Source of the DNA: Parahaliea aestuarii
GTDB lineage: Bacteria; Pseudomonadota; Gammaproteobacteria; Pseudomonadales; Halieaceae
Length of the DNA stretch: 64,000 bases
NCBI RefSeq assembly: GCF_008064635.1
Contig: NZ_VRYZ01000002.1
Coordinates: 248,001-312,000 of the forward strand
Direction of reading: 5' to 3'
Shown: positions 43,606 to 52,638 of the stretch, one piece after another
Layout: each line of letters begins with the position of its first letter
How positions within the stretch are numbered: the first letter of the stretch is position 1
Program-made: the position numbers and the translations under genes
Notes under the pieces: model-generated
Databases searched by the model: none
Told to the model about the DNA's origin: nothing
Seen by the model: only the letters and a program-made list of their open reading frames with translations

Positions 43606-43921
43606 GTTGATGCGCTTCAACTCCCGATCAAGAAAAACCCGATGCCCGGTAGCTGCTGAGGCACTTGCCAAACAACAGCCAAACTCCAGCGCGGAGCCCG
43701 GTGCAGATGAGGGCATCCTAATCGCCGAACATGACAGTTTTGTTAAAGTTTTCAGCAATCTTCGAAATGTTGACGGCCGCCACACGGTACACGCCAAAAG
43801 CGTGAAGAAATGCCGGAATCTCCGCGGCCGCATCGTCACAAATGTTTCAAATTAACGTCTTTTTCCTGCAACAGGGGCTCGCCATCCTTGCCTCACATTC
43901 ACCGCAGGCGAGGTTCTGGCC
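43606..43921. other. 316-base divergent intergenic region
   Basis: Divergent promoters of the TonB receptor (minus) and the SutA-like/OlsF/PlcP set (plus). Holds the Pho-box-like promoter described separately. On the plus strand TCGTCAC-AAAT-GTTTCAA (43833-43850) is a much weaker look-alike with no good -10 after it. No other gene or RNA is seen. Confidence 0.6.
43715..43748 (-). promoter_or_regulatory. Candidate PhoB box and -10 for the TonB receptor operon
   Basis: On the minus strand CTTTAAC-AAAA-CTGTCAT (43748-43731) has the 7-4-7 arrangement of a PHO box; the second half is a perfect CTGTCAT, the first matches at four of seven. TAGGAT (43720-43715) begins 10 bases after the box, the spacing expected when PhoB replaces the -35. 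The receptor ATG is 110 bases past the -10. Basis: sequence seen, regulator inferred. Confidence 0.55.
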
Positions 43922-44113
43922 ATGGCGCGCAGTAATCAGGAGTTCAACCCCGGAGAAAAGCAGCGGATACGCGATCAGATTCGCGAGCAGGTAGAGGAAT
44001 TCCTGCACCGCGGCGGCAGGATTGACGTGATGGATGGCAAGCCCCGACTGCAGGCAGTACGCCGCGGTCCGGTGTGGCACGGCCAGGACGACTTCCAGCA
44101 GATCGTGGATTGA
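43922..44113 (+). CDS. SutA-like mini-protein
   Basis: 63 residues, start with GGCGAGG 8 bases ahead. KQRIRDQIREQVEEFLHRGGRIDVMDG: a charged helix then FLHRGGRI, the RNA-polymerase-binding pattern of SutA, followed by a short tail (RRGPVWHGQDDFQQIVD). It lies nine bases before the OlsF-like gene, so they share a transcript. In Pseudomonas SutA raises transcription in slow growth; whether this truncated form works the same way is a guess. Paralogue-like motif at 18156. Confidence 0.72.
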   Translation: MARSNQEFNPGEKQRIRDQIREQVEEFLHRGGRIDVMDGKPRLQAVRRGPVWHGQDDFQQIVD

Positions 44114-44122
44114 GGACAGGCC

Positions 44123-45859
44123 ATGCTCGACGTTCGCAGCGTTCTCGAGTCCCGCTACCCCTCCTTCTTCCAGCGCCACGCGCGCAGTGCCCACACCCTG
44201 TCGCGTTTCCTGGGCTTTCTTTTCTACCAGTCCCGTTTTGAACAGTTCGGCCGCGACTACCCCCACCTGCGCGGCTTCGACTTTGTGGACGCCACCCTCA
44301 ACTACTTCGACTTCACCCTGAAGCTGCGGGATAACGAGCGAGTTCGTATTCCCACCAGTGGCCGGGTAGTGATTGCCGCCAACCACCCCATCGGTTCCCT
44401 CGACGGCCTGGCCCTGCTGAGCCTGGTGCGGCAGGTGCGCCCGGACGTGAAGGTGGTGGCCAACGACCTGCTCACCGCCATCGAACCCCTGCACCCGGTG
44501 CTGCTGCCGGTCAACAACATGGGCGGCGGCACAGCGCGGCAGAATCTCAAGGCCATTCGCCAGCATCTGGAACAGGACGGCGCACTGATCATCTTCCCCG
44601 CCGGAGAGGTGTCCCGCTTTGGCGCCAAGGGCGTCAAGGACGGCGAGTGGCAGAGCGGATTCATCAAGATCGCCAGCGCTACCCGTTCACCGGTACTGCC
44701 GGTGTTTGTGGCCGGTCGCAACTCCCTCTTCTTCTACAGCCTGTCCTTCCTGGCCCGCCCCCTGTCGACCCTGTGGCTGGTGCGGGAGATGTTCAAGCAG
44801 AGCCACAACGCGGTGGAAGCCCGGGTCGGCAAGTCCATCCCCTATGACAACTACGCGGGGCTAGACCTGTCGGCGCGCAAACTGGCGCAGATGTTTCGCA
44901 AGCATGTCTACCGCATCGCCCGCGACCGGAGCCCGGTATTCCGCTCGGTGGAAACCGTCGCCGCGCCGGAAAATCCCCTGCTGCTCAAGCGCGAGTTGGC
45001 CGAGGCAGAGAATCTGGGCGCCACGGTGGACGGCAAGCAGATCGTGCTGTGCCGCATGGACGATGCCCCCTGTGTGATGCGCGAGATCGGCCGCCTGCGG
45101 GAACTGACCTTCCGCAGTGTCGGCGAGGGAACCGGCAGGCCCCGCGACATCGACCGTTTCGACCGCGACTACCGGCACCTGGTGCTGTGGGACGCTGCCA
45201 ATATGGAAATCGCCGGCGCCTATCGCCTCGGCGACGCCCCGGCCCTGCTGGCCCGGGGCGGCATGGACGCCCTCTACACCCACACCCTGTTCGAGTTCGG
45301 CCCGGGCATGCGGCCATACCTCGAGCAGGGCCTGGAACTGGGTCGCAGCTTCGTGCAACCCAAATACCAGACCCGCCACAGCCTCGACTACCTGTGGCAG
45401 GGTATCGGCGCCTTCCTGCGCCGCAACCCCGGCTACCGCTATCTCTATGGCCCCGCTTCGATCAGCCGCCTGTACGGCAGCGAGGCGATAGCCCGCATCG
45501 CCTGGCACTACGGCACCCACTACCCGGCCCGCGGCCTGGAAGTCGCGCCGCGCAGTCCCTTCACCCTCCCCGCCGGGCTGCAGGAGCGACTGGCCAGCGA
45601 GTGTGCCGGACTCGACCGGGAGCAGGACCTGAAGGCACTGCGCGACACCCTGGCGGAACAGGGCCTGCCGCTGCCGGTTCTCTACAAACACTACGCCCAG
45701 GCGCTGGAGCCGGACGGCGTGGTGTTTACCGCATTCAATGTGGATCACGATTTTGGTGACTGTGTCGACGCTTTTGTCCTGGCAGACCTGACCCGGCTCA
45801 CCGAACGCAAGCGCAGGCGCTATCTCGGCGCCGGCGCGGGGGACGACAGCGCCACATAG
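44123..45859 (+). CDS. olsF: OlsF-like bifunctional acyltransferase (ornithine-lipid synthesis)
   Basis: 578 residues. N-terminal LPLAT domain: ANHPIGSLDGLALL (catalytic His88; spacing to the Asp is HX5D as in this LPLAT subgroup), FPAGEVSRFG (about 158-167) and AGRNSLFFY. C-terminal GNAT/'hemolysin' N-acyltransferase domain from about 300: MREIGRLRELTFRSVGEGTG, DRFDRDYRHLVLWD, EIAGAYRLGD and ARSFVQPKY-like GRSFVQPKYQTRHSLDYLWQGIG. This N-O order is that of OlsF, which acylates ornithine first on N and then on the hydroxyl, making phosphorus-free lipids used in phosphate starvation. It follows the SutA-like gene by 9 bases and precedes the PlcP-like gene by 18, an operon that supports the assignment. 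The same architecture could make other lipoamino acids. Confidence 0.83.
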   Translation: MLDVRSVLESRYPSFFQRHARSAHTLSRFLGFLFYQSRFEQFGRDYPHLRGFDFVDATLNYFDFTLKLRDNERVRIPTSGRVVIAANHPIGSLDGLALLSLVRQVRPDVKVVANDLLTAIEPLHPVLLPVNNMGGGTARQNLKAIRQHLEQDGALIIFPAGEVSRFGAKGVKDGEWQSGFIKIASATRSPVLPVFVAGRNSLFFYSLSFLARPLSTLWLVREMFKQSHNAVEARVGKSIPYDNYAGLDLSARKLAQMFRKHVYRIARDRSPVFRSVETVAAPENPLLLKRELAEAENLGATVDGKQIVLCRMDDAPCVMREIGRLRELTFRSVGEGTGRPRDIDRFDRDYRHLVLWDAANMEIAGAYRLGDAPALLARGGMDALYTHTLFEFGPGMRPYLEQGLELGRSFVQPKYQTRHSLDYLWQGIGAFLRRNPGYRYLYGPASISRLYGSEAIARIAWHYGTHYPARGLEVAPRSPFTLPAGLQERLASECAGLDREQDLKALRDTLAEQGLPLPVLYKHYAQALEPDGVVFTAFNVDHDFGDCVDAFVLADLTRLTERKRRRYLGAGAGDDSAT

Positions 45860-45877
45860 CCACGGGGAGGGCACACC

Positions 45878-46687
45878 ATGGAGGCACTGAACACCGACGG
45901 CAAAATCCACTGCCGCACATTGTGGATATCGGACGTTCACCTGGGCAGTATCCACTGCAAGGCGGACTACCTGCTGGCCCTGCTGGACCGGGTCAAGTGC
46001 GAACGACTCTACCTGGTGGGGGATATCGTGGACGTGTGGGCCATGCACCGCCGGGTGTTCTGGCCCGAAGCTCACAACCAGGTGCTGCGCAAACTGCTGA
46101 AGCTGTCGCGCAAACAGGTGGAGATCATCTACATCCCCGGCAACCACGACCAGAATTTCCGCGAGTTCTGCGGCAGTGAATTCGGCAACGTGCACCTGCG
46201 CCAGGAGGCGGTACACGACACTGCCGACGGGCGCCGTTTCCTGGTGATCCACGGCGACGAACTGGACTACGCGGTACGCTACAGCCGGCTCAACCGCGCC
46301 ATTGGCGACATCGCCTACGATTTCCTGATGTGGGTCAACCGCTGGGTCAACCGCGGTCGGGAACTGATGGGCAAGCCCTACTGGTCACTGGCCAAGTGGG
46401 TGAAGGGCCACATCGCCCAGGCGGAACAGGCCATCACCGCCTATCAGGACGCCGCCGTGCTGATGACCCGGCAGCGCGGCCTGGACGGCATTATCTGTGG
46501 CCACCTGCACCACCCCGTCATTCGCCAGTACGAGGATGTGCTGTACTGCAACGATGGCGACTGGGTGGAGAACTGCACCGCGCTGGTAGAGGACTTCTGC
46601 GGCAGCCTGCACCTGATCCGCGGTATCGGCAGCCCCGACTCGGCGGTGCCAGTGCTGTTTGCCGAGACCGCCACCAGCACCCCCTGA
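45878..46687 (+). CDS. plcP: PlcP-like metallophosphoesterase (phospholipase C)
   Basis: 269 residues. Calcineurin-type site: WISDVHLGS (D19, H21), LVGDIVDVW (D49), IPGNHDQNF (N89, H90), VIHGDELD (H125), and ICGHLHHPVI. The FWPEAHNQVLRKLL segment, the WAYDF-like IAYDFLMWVN and the GDWVENCTALVE end match alphaproteobacterial PlcP, the phosphate-limitation phospholipase C that frees diacylglycerol from phospholipids, better than LpxH (usually ~240 residues). It is the third gene of the SutA-like/OlsF set. Automatic annotation would name it UDP-2,3-diacylglucosamine hydrolase; I consider that less likely because of the operon. Confidence 0.8.
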   Translation: MEALNTDGKIHCRTLWISDVHLGSIHCKADYLLALLDRVKCERLYLVGDIVDVWAMHRRVFWPEAHNQVLRKLLKLSRKQVEIIYIPGNHDQNFREFCGSEFGNVHLRQEAVHDTADGRRFLVIHGDELDYAVRYSRLNRAIGDIAYDFLMWVNRWVNRGRELMGKPYWSLAKWVKGHIAQAEQAITAYQDAAVLMTRQRGLDGIICGHLHHPVIRQYEDVLYCNDGDWVENCTALVEDFCGSLHLIRGIGSPDSAVPVLFAETATSTP

Positions 46688-46702
46688 GCGCTAACGGGAG
46701 GC

Positions 46703-47158
46703 TCAGATCGGATCCAGCACCACCACCGGGATACGCCGGTCGGTGGCCTGCTGGTACTTGGTGTAGGGCGCGTAGATGTCCACCATCTGCTGCCACAGGG
46801 CTTCGCGCTCATCCCCTTCCGCCACCCGGGCCCGGGCGCGGAATTTGTCGGCCCCCACCTGTACCTCGACCTCGGGATCGGCCTCGAGGTTGAGGAACCA
46901 GGCGGGGTGAGCCGGCGCCCCGCCCTTGGAGGCAATGACGCAGTAGCCGTCACCGGCGCGGCCGTAGATCAGTGGCAGTATCAGCGGTTTACCGCTCTTG
47001 CGCCCGGTGGTGGTGAGTAGCAGGGTGGCAATCATGCCCTCGCCCCCGCCGAGGCTGGCATCCCAGTAGTGGCCATCGGCACCGTCGCTGGCAAGATAGC
47101 GCTGCACATGGTCCTTGACCCAGTCGGGCAGATTGTCGGCAATACGAACTTCGGTCAT
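46703..47158 (-). CDS. Nitroreductase-family deazaflavin-dependent oxidoreductase
   Basis: 151 residues from the ATG at 47158 (MTEVRIADNLPDWVKDHVQRYL). Small split-barrel fold of the F420-dependent Ddn group: LLLTTTGRKSGKPLILPLIYGRAGDGYCVIASKGGAPAHPAWFLNLEADPEVEVQVG in sections, then the end QQATDRRIPVVVLDPI. It should bind a deazaflavin or flavin and reduce a hydrophobic compound. Coenzyme F420 is uncommon in gammaproteobacteria and no cofC/D/H gene is present in the window, so the cofactor is uncertain. Converges with plcP 15 bases away. Confidence 0.85.
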   Translation of the reverse strand: MTEVRIADNLPDWVKDHVQRYLASDGADGHYWDASLGGGEGMIATLLLTTTGRKSGKPLILPLIYGRAGDGYCVIASKGGAPAHPAWFLNLEADPEVEVQVGADKFRARARVAEGDEREALWQQMVDIYAPYTKYQQATDRRIPVVVLDPI

Positions 47159-47240
47159 GGTGAATCTCCTCGTTGGCTGTAGCAACAGCATAGTCGAAGT
47201 GTCGGACTCCGCTGCACACGATTGGTTCAGCCGCCAGCGC

Positions 47241-48371
47241 TCAGGACTCTACCAACTCCAGCTGTCCCGGCTGACGCCGCAGACGGTGACCGATGGGCGT
47301 GCGCAGTGCCTGCAGGCCACCGACACTGGTCAGCAGGGTGTCGGCTCGCTGGCGGTCTTCCCCCTCGAGGCCGGCGTAGTGATCCAGGCAGCGCTGGAAC
47401 ATCCACTGGCTGTAGCTGTTAATGAAGCGGGTGCCGGTGGCGCCGCCAGTGGTAAAGGGGTGGAAGCCAAGCACCCGCGGCAGACTGCCGCCGGGATTGG
47501 CGGCCAGCCACTGGGCGTTGTGGGTGACTACGTCCACCGCATCGGGCAGGTGTTCCCGGCACATGGTGGCGAGGATTGGCAGCAGCGTATCCGGCACCCT
47601 GTCGTCAGCCAGGAATTCACCGCTGCGCGGTTTGGGGGCGTTCATACGCTGCACCCAGGCGTAAACGTTGGGCGCCGTGCGCTCCATCAACGCGCGGGGT
47701 ACCGGATCGCGCCCGAGGTGGGCGTACAAGGGACCGATCAGGCCGAAGTCACCGATGGAGGGGCGACTGCCGAGCAGGAAATCGTACTGGGCAAAGTGAG
47801 CATCCAGATCCGCCAGGGTGTCGGCGTAGGCGCGCTCGATGCCGGGAATGGTTTCCGCCGTGACCCCGAGGGCGGAAATCGAGCCGCGAAAGGGAGCACA
47901 GAGTTTTTCTCCGAGACGGATCTGTTCTTCCTCGCTGGCGTCCGGGTCACTCATGGCGCCGAACTCGCGCATGATGAAGTCGTACTGTTGGTCCACCACG
48001 CTCCAGCGATAATGCATGGCGGGAATCACCAGCCACTCGTCGCCGTAGAACTCCAGCATCAGGGCCACCAGCCGCTGCAGGGGGCCGCCGGGGTACACCG
48101 GGGGTTCGGGATGCCGCGCCTCGAGAAAATCGATAATGTCGGTGGTGTCCTGCACTACCTCGTCCTGCGGTGTCTGTAGCACCGGCACAATGGCGGCGCC
48201 GACCCGGGGCACAATGAACTCCTTGTACACCTGCCGCGTGGCAGGTTTCTCTTCGAAGTCCAGACCTTTGTAGCGCAGGTAGCTGCGGGCCTTGCCCGTG
48301 TAAAGCGACAGTTCGCCGCCGTAGAGTGTGTACGGGGTCGATGTAGGGTGTGTCGATGAGACGCTACTCAT
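47241..48371 (-). CDS. Glutathione S-transferase-like protein with C-terminal extension
   Basis: 376 residues, about 150 longer than a normal GST. The N-terminal domain is thioredoxin-like: YTLYGGELSLYTGKARSYLRYKG, AAIVPVLQTP and VVQDTTDIIDFLEARHP. The C-terminal helical domain follows (FLLGSRPSIGDFGLIGPLYAHLGRDP), and the last ~140 residues continue with helices not part of standard GSTs. Common in marine gammaproteobacteria of this type; the substrate is unknown. An acceptable ribosome site (AAAGGAGACTTCC) precedes the ATG. Confidence 0.85.
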   Translation of the reverse strand: MSSVSSTHPTSTPYTLYGGELSLYTGKARSYLRYKGLDFEEKPATRQVYKEFIVPRVGAAIVPVLQTPQDEVVQDTTDIIDFLEARHPEPPVYPGGPLQRLVALMLEFYGDEWLVIPAMHYRWSVVDQQYDFIMREFGAMSDPDASEEEQIRLGEKLCAPFRGSISALGVTAETIPGIERAYADTLADLDAHFAQYDFLLGSRPSIGDFGLIGPLYAHLGRDPVPRALMERTAPNVYAWVQRMNAPKPRSGEFLADDRVPDTLLPILATMCREHLPDAVDVVTHNAQWLAANPGGSLPRVLGFHPFTTGGATGTRFINSYSQWMFQRCLDHYAGLEGEDRQRADTLLTSVGGLQALRTPIGHRLRRQPGQLELVES

Positions 48372-48424
48372 GGAAGTCTCCTTTTATTGATCCATTGCCG
48401 ATGGCAGGTTTTGGCAGGGTGCAG

Positions 48425-49729
48425 TTACTCAGCCTGCTGCCGGGAGAGGCGCAGCAGCAGGATAGCAGCCCGAATGGCCTGCATCGGCAACGTGCGCATG
48501 TCGGCCGCCTCATCCACCGTGTGTCCGCCCTCTCCCATTAAACCCAGGCCGTCGATAGCCATGTCGACGTGGGCAGCGGCAAAGGAGATGTCAGCGGCGC
48601 CAGCCCGGCGCGGGTCCACCGCCGCCACCGGCCCGTAGCCCAGCTCCTCGCTGATGGCGGTGTACAGGGATAGCAGTTTCCGGTTGCCGTCGGTAGCTGG
48701 CATCGGCGGGTAACCTTCACTGAACTGGAAATCGGCACTGGTGTGGGGGCTGTTGTCAGCGGCTATCGCGCGCATGACCCGCAACGCCCGCTCCAGTTGC
48801 TGCGGCGACGCTGCGCGGATGCCGCCATTCACCAGCGCACTGCGGGCAATCACGTTGCTCTTTCCAAATACCGTGCCACGGCCACTGGCAGGATCCAGCG
48901 TCACGTCGGTGCCGGCCACCAGGGCCCCGGGATTGAAGGTCAGGTTTTCCTCCTCCCGCAGCGCCTCGCGCCAGGCGCTGAGAATACGGGCCAGCTCGAA
49001 GGCGGCGCCGTCGCCGATGTCCTCGCGAAACACCTGGGAGGAATGAGCAGGCTTGCCGCTCACCTCCAGCCGCCAGCTGCTGGCACCGCGGCGGGTGATC
49101 ACCGCGGTGGCCGGGTCGCCGTCGCCGTCCTCGAAGCCGATGGCGATATCGGCCCACACCGCAGCATCCACCAGGGCCGCATTGGCCAGGGCCAGGGGTT
49201 TGCCGCGCAGCTCTTCATCACCGGTCAGCACCACCTTCAGCTGCAGCTCATCCAGTACGCCGGCCTCGCGCAGGGCCGACAGCGCCAACAGCATCACCAC
49301 GTTGCCGCCTTTCATATCGGTGATACCCGGGCCGCGCACATGATGCTCATCCACCCGTTCGAAGCGCTGAAACGCACTGTCGCTGGCAAATACCGTATCC
49401 AGGTGACCGATCAACAGCACCTTCGGGCCGCGTTCACCGTAGCTGGCCACTAGGTGCCCCGCCCGCCCGAAGGGCTCTCCGTCAACCCAGCTGGCCTGAA
49501 ACCCGAGGTCCCTGAATTCGCCGGCAAACAACTCACCCACCTGCCGTACGCCGTCGAAATTCATGCTGCCGGAGTTGATGTTCACGGCGCGCTCCAGCAC
49601 CTGGGTATACCGCGCAACGCTGCGATCTACCGCCGCAGTCACAGCCGTTTCTTCGGCGGTCAGGGCCAGCGCAGGCGTGGCGAGGAGTGGCGACAACAGA
49701 CAGAACAGTAACAGGGGCGCAGGTAACAC
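48425..49729 (-). CDS. Periplasmic M20 metallopeptidase (carboxypeptidase G2-like)
   Basis: 434 residues from the GTG at 49729, chosen because CGGGAGACTTCTTC leads into it and it places the signal peptide LPAPLLLFCLLSPLLATPALA at the N-terminus; an ATG at 49759 would add ten residues. Metal ligands: His in LIGHLDTVF, Asp in GPGITDMKGG, Glu in LTGDEELRG; the dimerisation (lid) domain follows with SGKPAHSS. Cleaves a C-terminal residue from small peptides or folate-like compounds in the periplasm. Divergent from the TonB receptor at 50018, so the pair may handle the same peptide-like nutrient. Confidence 0.88.
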   Translation of the reverse strand: MLPAPLLLFCLLSPLLATPALALTAEETAVTAAVDRSVARYTQVLERAVNINSGSMNFDGVRQVGELFAGEFRDLGFQASWVDGEPFGRAGHLVASYGERGPKVLLIGHLDTVFASDSAFQRFERVDEHHVRGPGITDMKGGNVVMLLALSALREAGVLDELQLKVVLTGDEELRGKPLALANAALVDAAVWADIAIGFEDGDGDPATAVITRRGASSWRLEVSGKPAHSSQVFREDIGDGAAFELARILSAWREALREEENLTFNPGALVAGTDVTLDPASGRGTVFGKSNVIARSALVNGGIRAASPQQLERALRVMRAIAADNSPHTSADFQFSEGYPPMPATDGNRKLLSLYTAISEELGYGPVAAVDPRRAGAADISFAAAHVDMAIDGLGLMGEGGHTVDEAADMRTLPMQAIRAAILLLRLSRQQAE

Positions 49730-50017
49730 GAAGAAGTCTCCCGGAGTTTGCAAGCACAAGTAGTCGAATAGGCGACCTTAGCACGCTGGCCGGTGCTGCG
49801 GAGCAAGGGGTCGCAAAGCACTGCCTCATCCGCACTTTGGCGGCGGCTTTTCGCTGCCAGACCCGGATTCCGACAGACTCTCGCGATAGGAAATATACTC
49901 CTTTATTTTCAATAACTTAGTAACACAAAAAGCCCTATCACTATCGACAGCTTGTTCGGTACCCCTACCTGGCAGACCGTAGGCGGCAATAAAAACATAA
50001 CCAGAGAGGCACTCACC

Positions 50018-52486
50018 GTGAACGCAACCCACCCCGGAAAATCCGTCCCCGCCAGGCAACATACCCTCGCCCGCGCCATCGCCCTGCTCGCCATGCCCCT
50101 GGGCAGCGCCGCCGTACAGGCACAGGGCGACGAGGTTCTGCCACTGGAAACCATTATCGTGACGGCCCAGCGCTACGAGCAATCGGTGAACGACGTCGGC
50201 ATGGATATCCAGGCCTACCAGGGCCAGCGCCTTGAACAGCTGCGCATCGACGATGTCGATGACCTCACCGCGGTCGTGCCCAGCTTTACCGTGGCCCAAA
50301 GCTACCAGGGAGTGCCGACCTACACCCTGCGTGGTGTGGGCTTCAACACCATTAACATGTCCTCCACCTCCACGGTGGGCACCTACGTCGACGAGGTAGC
50401 CTACCCCTACCCCATCCTCAACGCCGGGCCCATGTTCGACATGGCGCGAGTGGAAGTCCTGAAAGGCCCCCAGGGCACCCTGTTCGGCCGCAACACCACC
50501 GCCGGCCTGATCAACCTGGTCACTAACAAGCCGACGGAAGAATTCGAGGCGATGGTAGGCGCAGAAGTGGGCAACTACGACACATTCAACCAGGAGGCGA
50601 TGATATCCGGCCCGCTGTTTGACCGCCTGCAGGCGCGCCTGTCCATTCGCAACGAAGACAGCAACGAGGGCTGGCAGGAAGCCATGGACAGCCGCGAGAC
50701 CCTCGGTGAAATACACCGTACCGGTGTGCGCGCTGCCCTGGCCTTCCAGCCCACCGACACCCTGGGTATCGACGTTTCCTACAACGGCTGGCGCGACAAT
50801 TCCGACACCCTGGCCGCCCAGGCCATCGGCTTTACCCCGGCCACCACCCCGGGTGGCGGCGGCCAGCCCAGCCTGTTCAACGAACCCGGCCTGGCGGACT
50901 ACATCGCCAATAACCGGCCCAGGAATTCGCAAGACGCCAACTGGGTGAGCGCCACCAAACGCGGCACCGACCTCGGCATCGGCGCGGGCCTCGGCGGCAA
51001 CCTGGAGCACGACAGCTCACTCGACGCCTACAAACTGAACATCGACTGGGAAATCAATGACGACCTGCGCCTGGTGGCCCTCACCGGCTACCAGGACTTC
51101 GAGCGGCAATCGCTGTCGGACTGGAGCGGCGCACCCTTCGAGATTCTGGTGCAGGATGCCTACGGTGACATCGAAAGCCTCTCCCAGGAGCTGCGCCTGG
51201 AGGGCAGCACCGAGAATACCCGCTGGATGGTCGGCGCCTACTACGCCAAGGACGAAGTGCTGGATGCCAACCGCACCCTGCTGGGTGACAACGCCAACTC
51301 CAACATGATCTCTGTGATCACCTCCACCCTGCTCGGCACCCCCTTCAACTCCTTCGGCTACACCGTGCAGGACGCCCTGGAGTCCTTCCGCACCTACCGC
51401 GACAGCGCCACCATCGACAGTACCACCAAGAGCGTATTCGCCAGCGTGGACTGGGACCTGGCCGACAGCCTGACCCTGACCACCGGCATTCGCTACAGTG
51501 AGGACGAGCAGGACTACAACGGTTGTTCCAGCGACGTGGACGGCAGCATGCTGCCCAACGTCAACGTCACCAACCGCGCGCTGTTCCTGCAGAGCTACGG
51601 CGCCTTCGTGGCCCCCATCGGCGCCAACGACTGCAACACTTTCAATCCGGAAATACTCAGCTTTGGCAGCGTCGAGTCGGAACTGGACGAGGACAACGTG
51701 GCCTGGCGCGTGGTGGCCAACTGGACGCCGACTGTCGACAGCCTGTACTACGCCTCTGTGTCACAGGGCACCAAGGCCGGCGTCACGCCGGTCAACGCCG
51801 CCAATATCTCCACCCAGAATGCCCCGGCCAGGCAGGAGGAAATCCTGGCCTACGAACTGGGCATGAAGGCCGCACTGTTTAGCCAGCGCATGCAGTTCAA
51901 CGCCTCTGTTTTCTACTACGACTACAGCGACAAGCAGCTGAGCGTGTACTTCGCCGACCCGATCTACACTGCCCTGTCGCGGATCAACAACGTACCGGAC
52001 TCCGAGGCCTACGGCCTGGACGCCGAGATCACCTTCGCCGTCACCAACAACCTGACCGCCATCCTCGGCGGCACCCTGCTGCGCACCGAAGTGCAGGGTT
52101 ACCAGGGGATTGACGCCGCCGGCCAGCCCGCGGACTTCGATGGCAAGCACTTCCTGTACAGCCCGGAATCCGCCGGCAGCCTGACCCTGATCTACGACCG
52201 CCCGATCAGCGACGGCCTGGGCATGTCGCTGACCCTGAACGGGCGCTACCAGGACGAGAGCTTCGGCAACCTGGCCAATGACGCTGACCACCGGATTGAC
52301 AGCTACGGCCTGTTCAACGCCACAGCGTCTCTCTACTCACTGAATGACACGTGGAATGTCAGTCTCTGGGGCGCCAACCTCACCGACGAGTATTACTGGA
52401 AGGCGGTCGCCTCCAACGCCAATACCGTGGTGCGCTTCCCCGGCCAGAGCCTTACCTACGGCGCCAGCTTCACCTACCGCTTCTGA
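50018..52486 (+). CDS. TonB-dependent outer-membrane receptor
   Basis: 822 residues from a GTG at 50018, with GAGAGG 8 bases ahead; the frame opens 66 bases upstream without a signal. Signal peptide to about 35 (IALLAMPLGSAAVQA-QG), TonB box ETIIVTAQR at 44-52, plug (YTLRGVGFNTINMSSTSTVGTYVDEV in parts; VEVLKGPQGTLFGRNTTAG) and barrel to the terminal FTYRF. It belongs to the large FecA/CirA-like class of siderophore- and small-molecule receptors, abundant in this group. No PAS or ferric reductase is adjacent. Followed by a LuxR-type regulator on the same strand. Confidence 0.9.
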   Translation: MNATHPGKSVPARQHTLARAIALLAMPLGSAAVQAQGDEVLPLETIIVTAQRYEQSVNDVGMDIQAYQGQRLEQLRIDDVDDLTAVVPSFTVAQSYQGVPTYTLRGVGFNTINMSSTSTVGTYVDEVAYPYPILNAGPMFDMARVEVLKGPQGTLFGRNTTAGLINLVTNKPTEEFEAMVGAEVGNYDTFNQEAMISGPLFDRLQARLSIRNEDSNEGWQEAMDSRETLGEIHRTGVRAALAFQPTDTLGIDVSYNGWRDNSDTLAAQAIGFTPATTPGGGGQPSLFNEPGLADYIANNRPRNSQDANWVSATKRGTDLGIGAGLGGNLEHDSSLDAYKLNIDWEINDDLRLVALTGYQDFERQSLSDWSGAPFEILVQDAYGDIESLSQELRLEGSTENTRWMVGAYYAKDEVLDANRTLLGDNANSNMISVITSTLLGTPFNSFGYTVQDALESFRTYRDSATIDSTTKSVFASVDWDLADSLTLTTGIRYSEDEQDYNGCSSDVDGSMLPNVNVTNRALFLQSYGAFVAPIGANDCNTFNPEILSFGSVESELDEDNVAWRVVANWTPTVDSLYYASVSQGTKAGVTPVNAANISTQNAPARQEEILAYELGMKAALFSQRMQFNASVFYYDYSDKQLSVYFADPIYTALSRINNVPDSEAYGLDAEITFAVTNNLTAILGGTLLRTEVQGYQGIDAAGQPADFDGKHFLYSPESAGSLTLIYDRPISDGLGMSLTLNGRYQDESFGNLANDADHRIDSYGLFNATASLYSLNDTWNVSLWGANLTDEYYWKAVASNANTVVRFPGQSLTYGASFTYRF

Positions 52487-52518
52487 TGACGCGGTCACCG
52501 GCTTCCCACTCTGCGGCC

Positions 52519-52545
52519 CGCCGCCTGCCCCGTGGACAGGCGGCG
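52519..52545 (+). terminator. Hairpin after the TonB receptor gene
   Basis: CGCCGCCTG and CAGGCGGCG form a perfect nine-pair stem with a nine-base loop, 32 bases past the receptor stop. No T-tract follows, so termination is uncertain; it could separate the receptor and regulator transcripts. Confidence 0.4.
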
Positions 52546-52638
52546 AGCCTGCATCGCGCTCAGACGACCGTTTCGACCTTGCACTCAACCCGGGCACAGG
52601 GCACTCTTGGGCGCGAAAAGTGCAGAGAGAACCCCCTT

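Noticed and set aside
43833-43850. A second Pho-box-like sequence facing the olsF/plcP genes
   Set aside because: Matches 9 of 14 box positions and has no reasonable -10 at the right distance; not strong enough to list as a promoter.
45878-46687. Naming the metallophosphoesterase LpxH
   Set aside because: The length, the inserted segments and the GDWVENCTA end match PlcP, and it is in an operon with an ornithine-lipid enzyme; LpxH remains possible but less likely.
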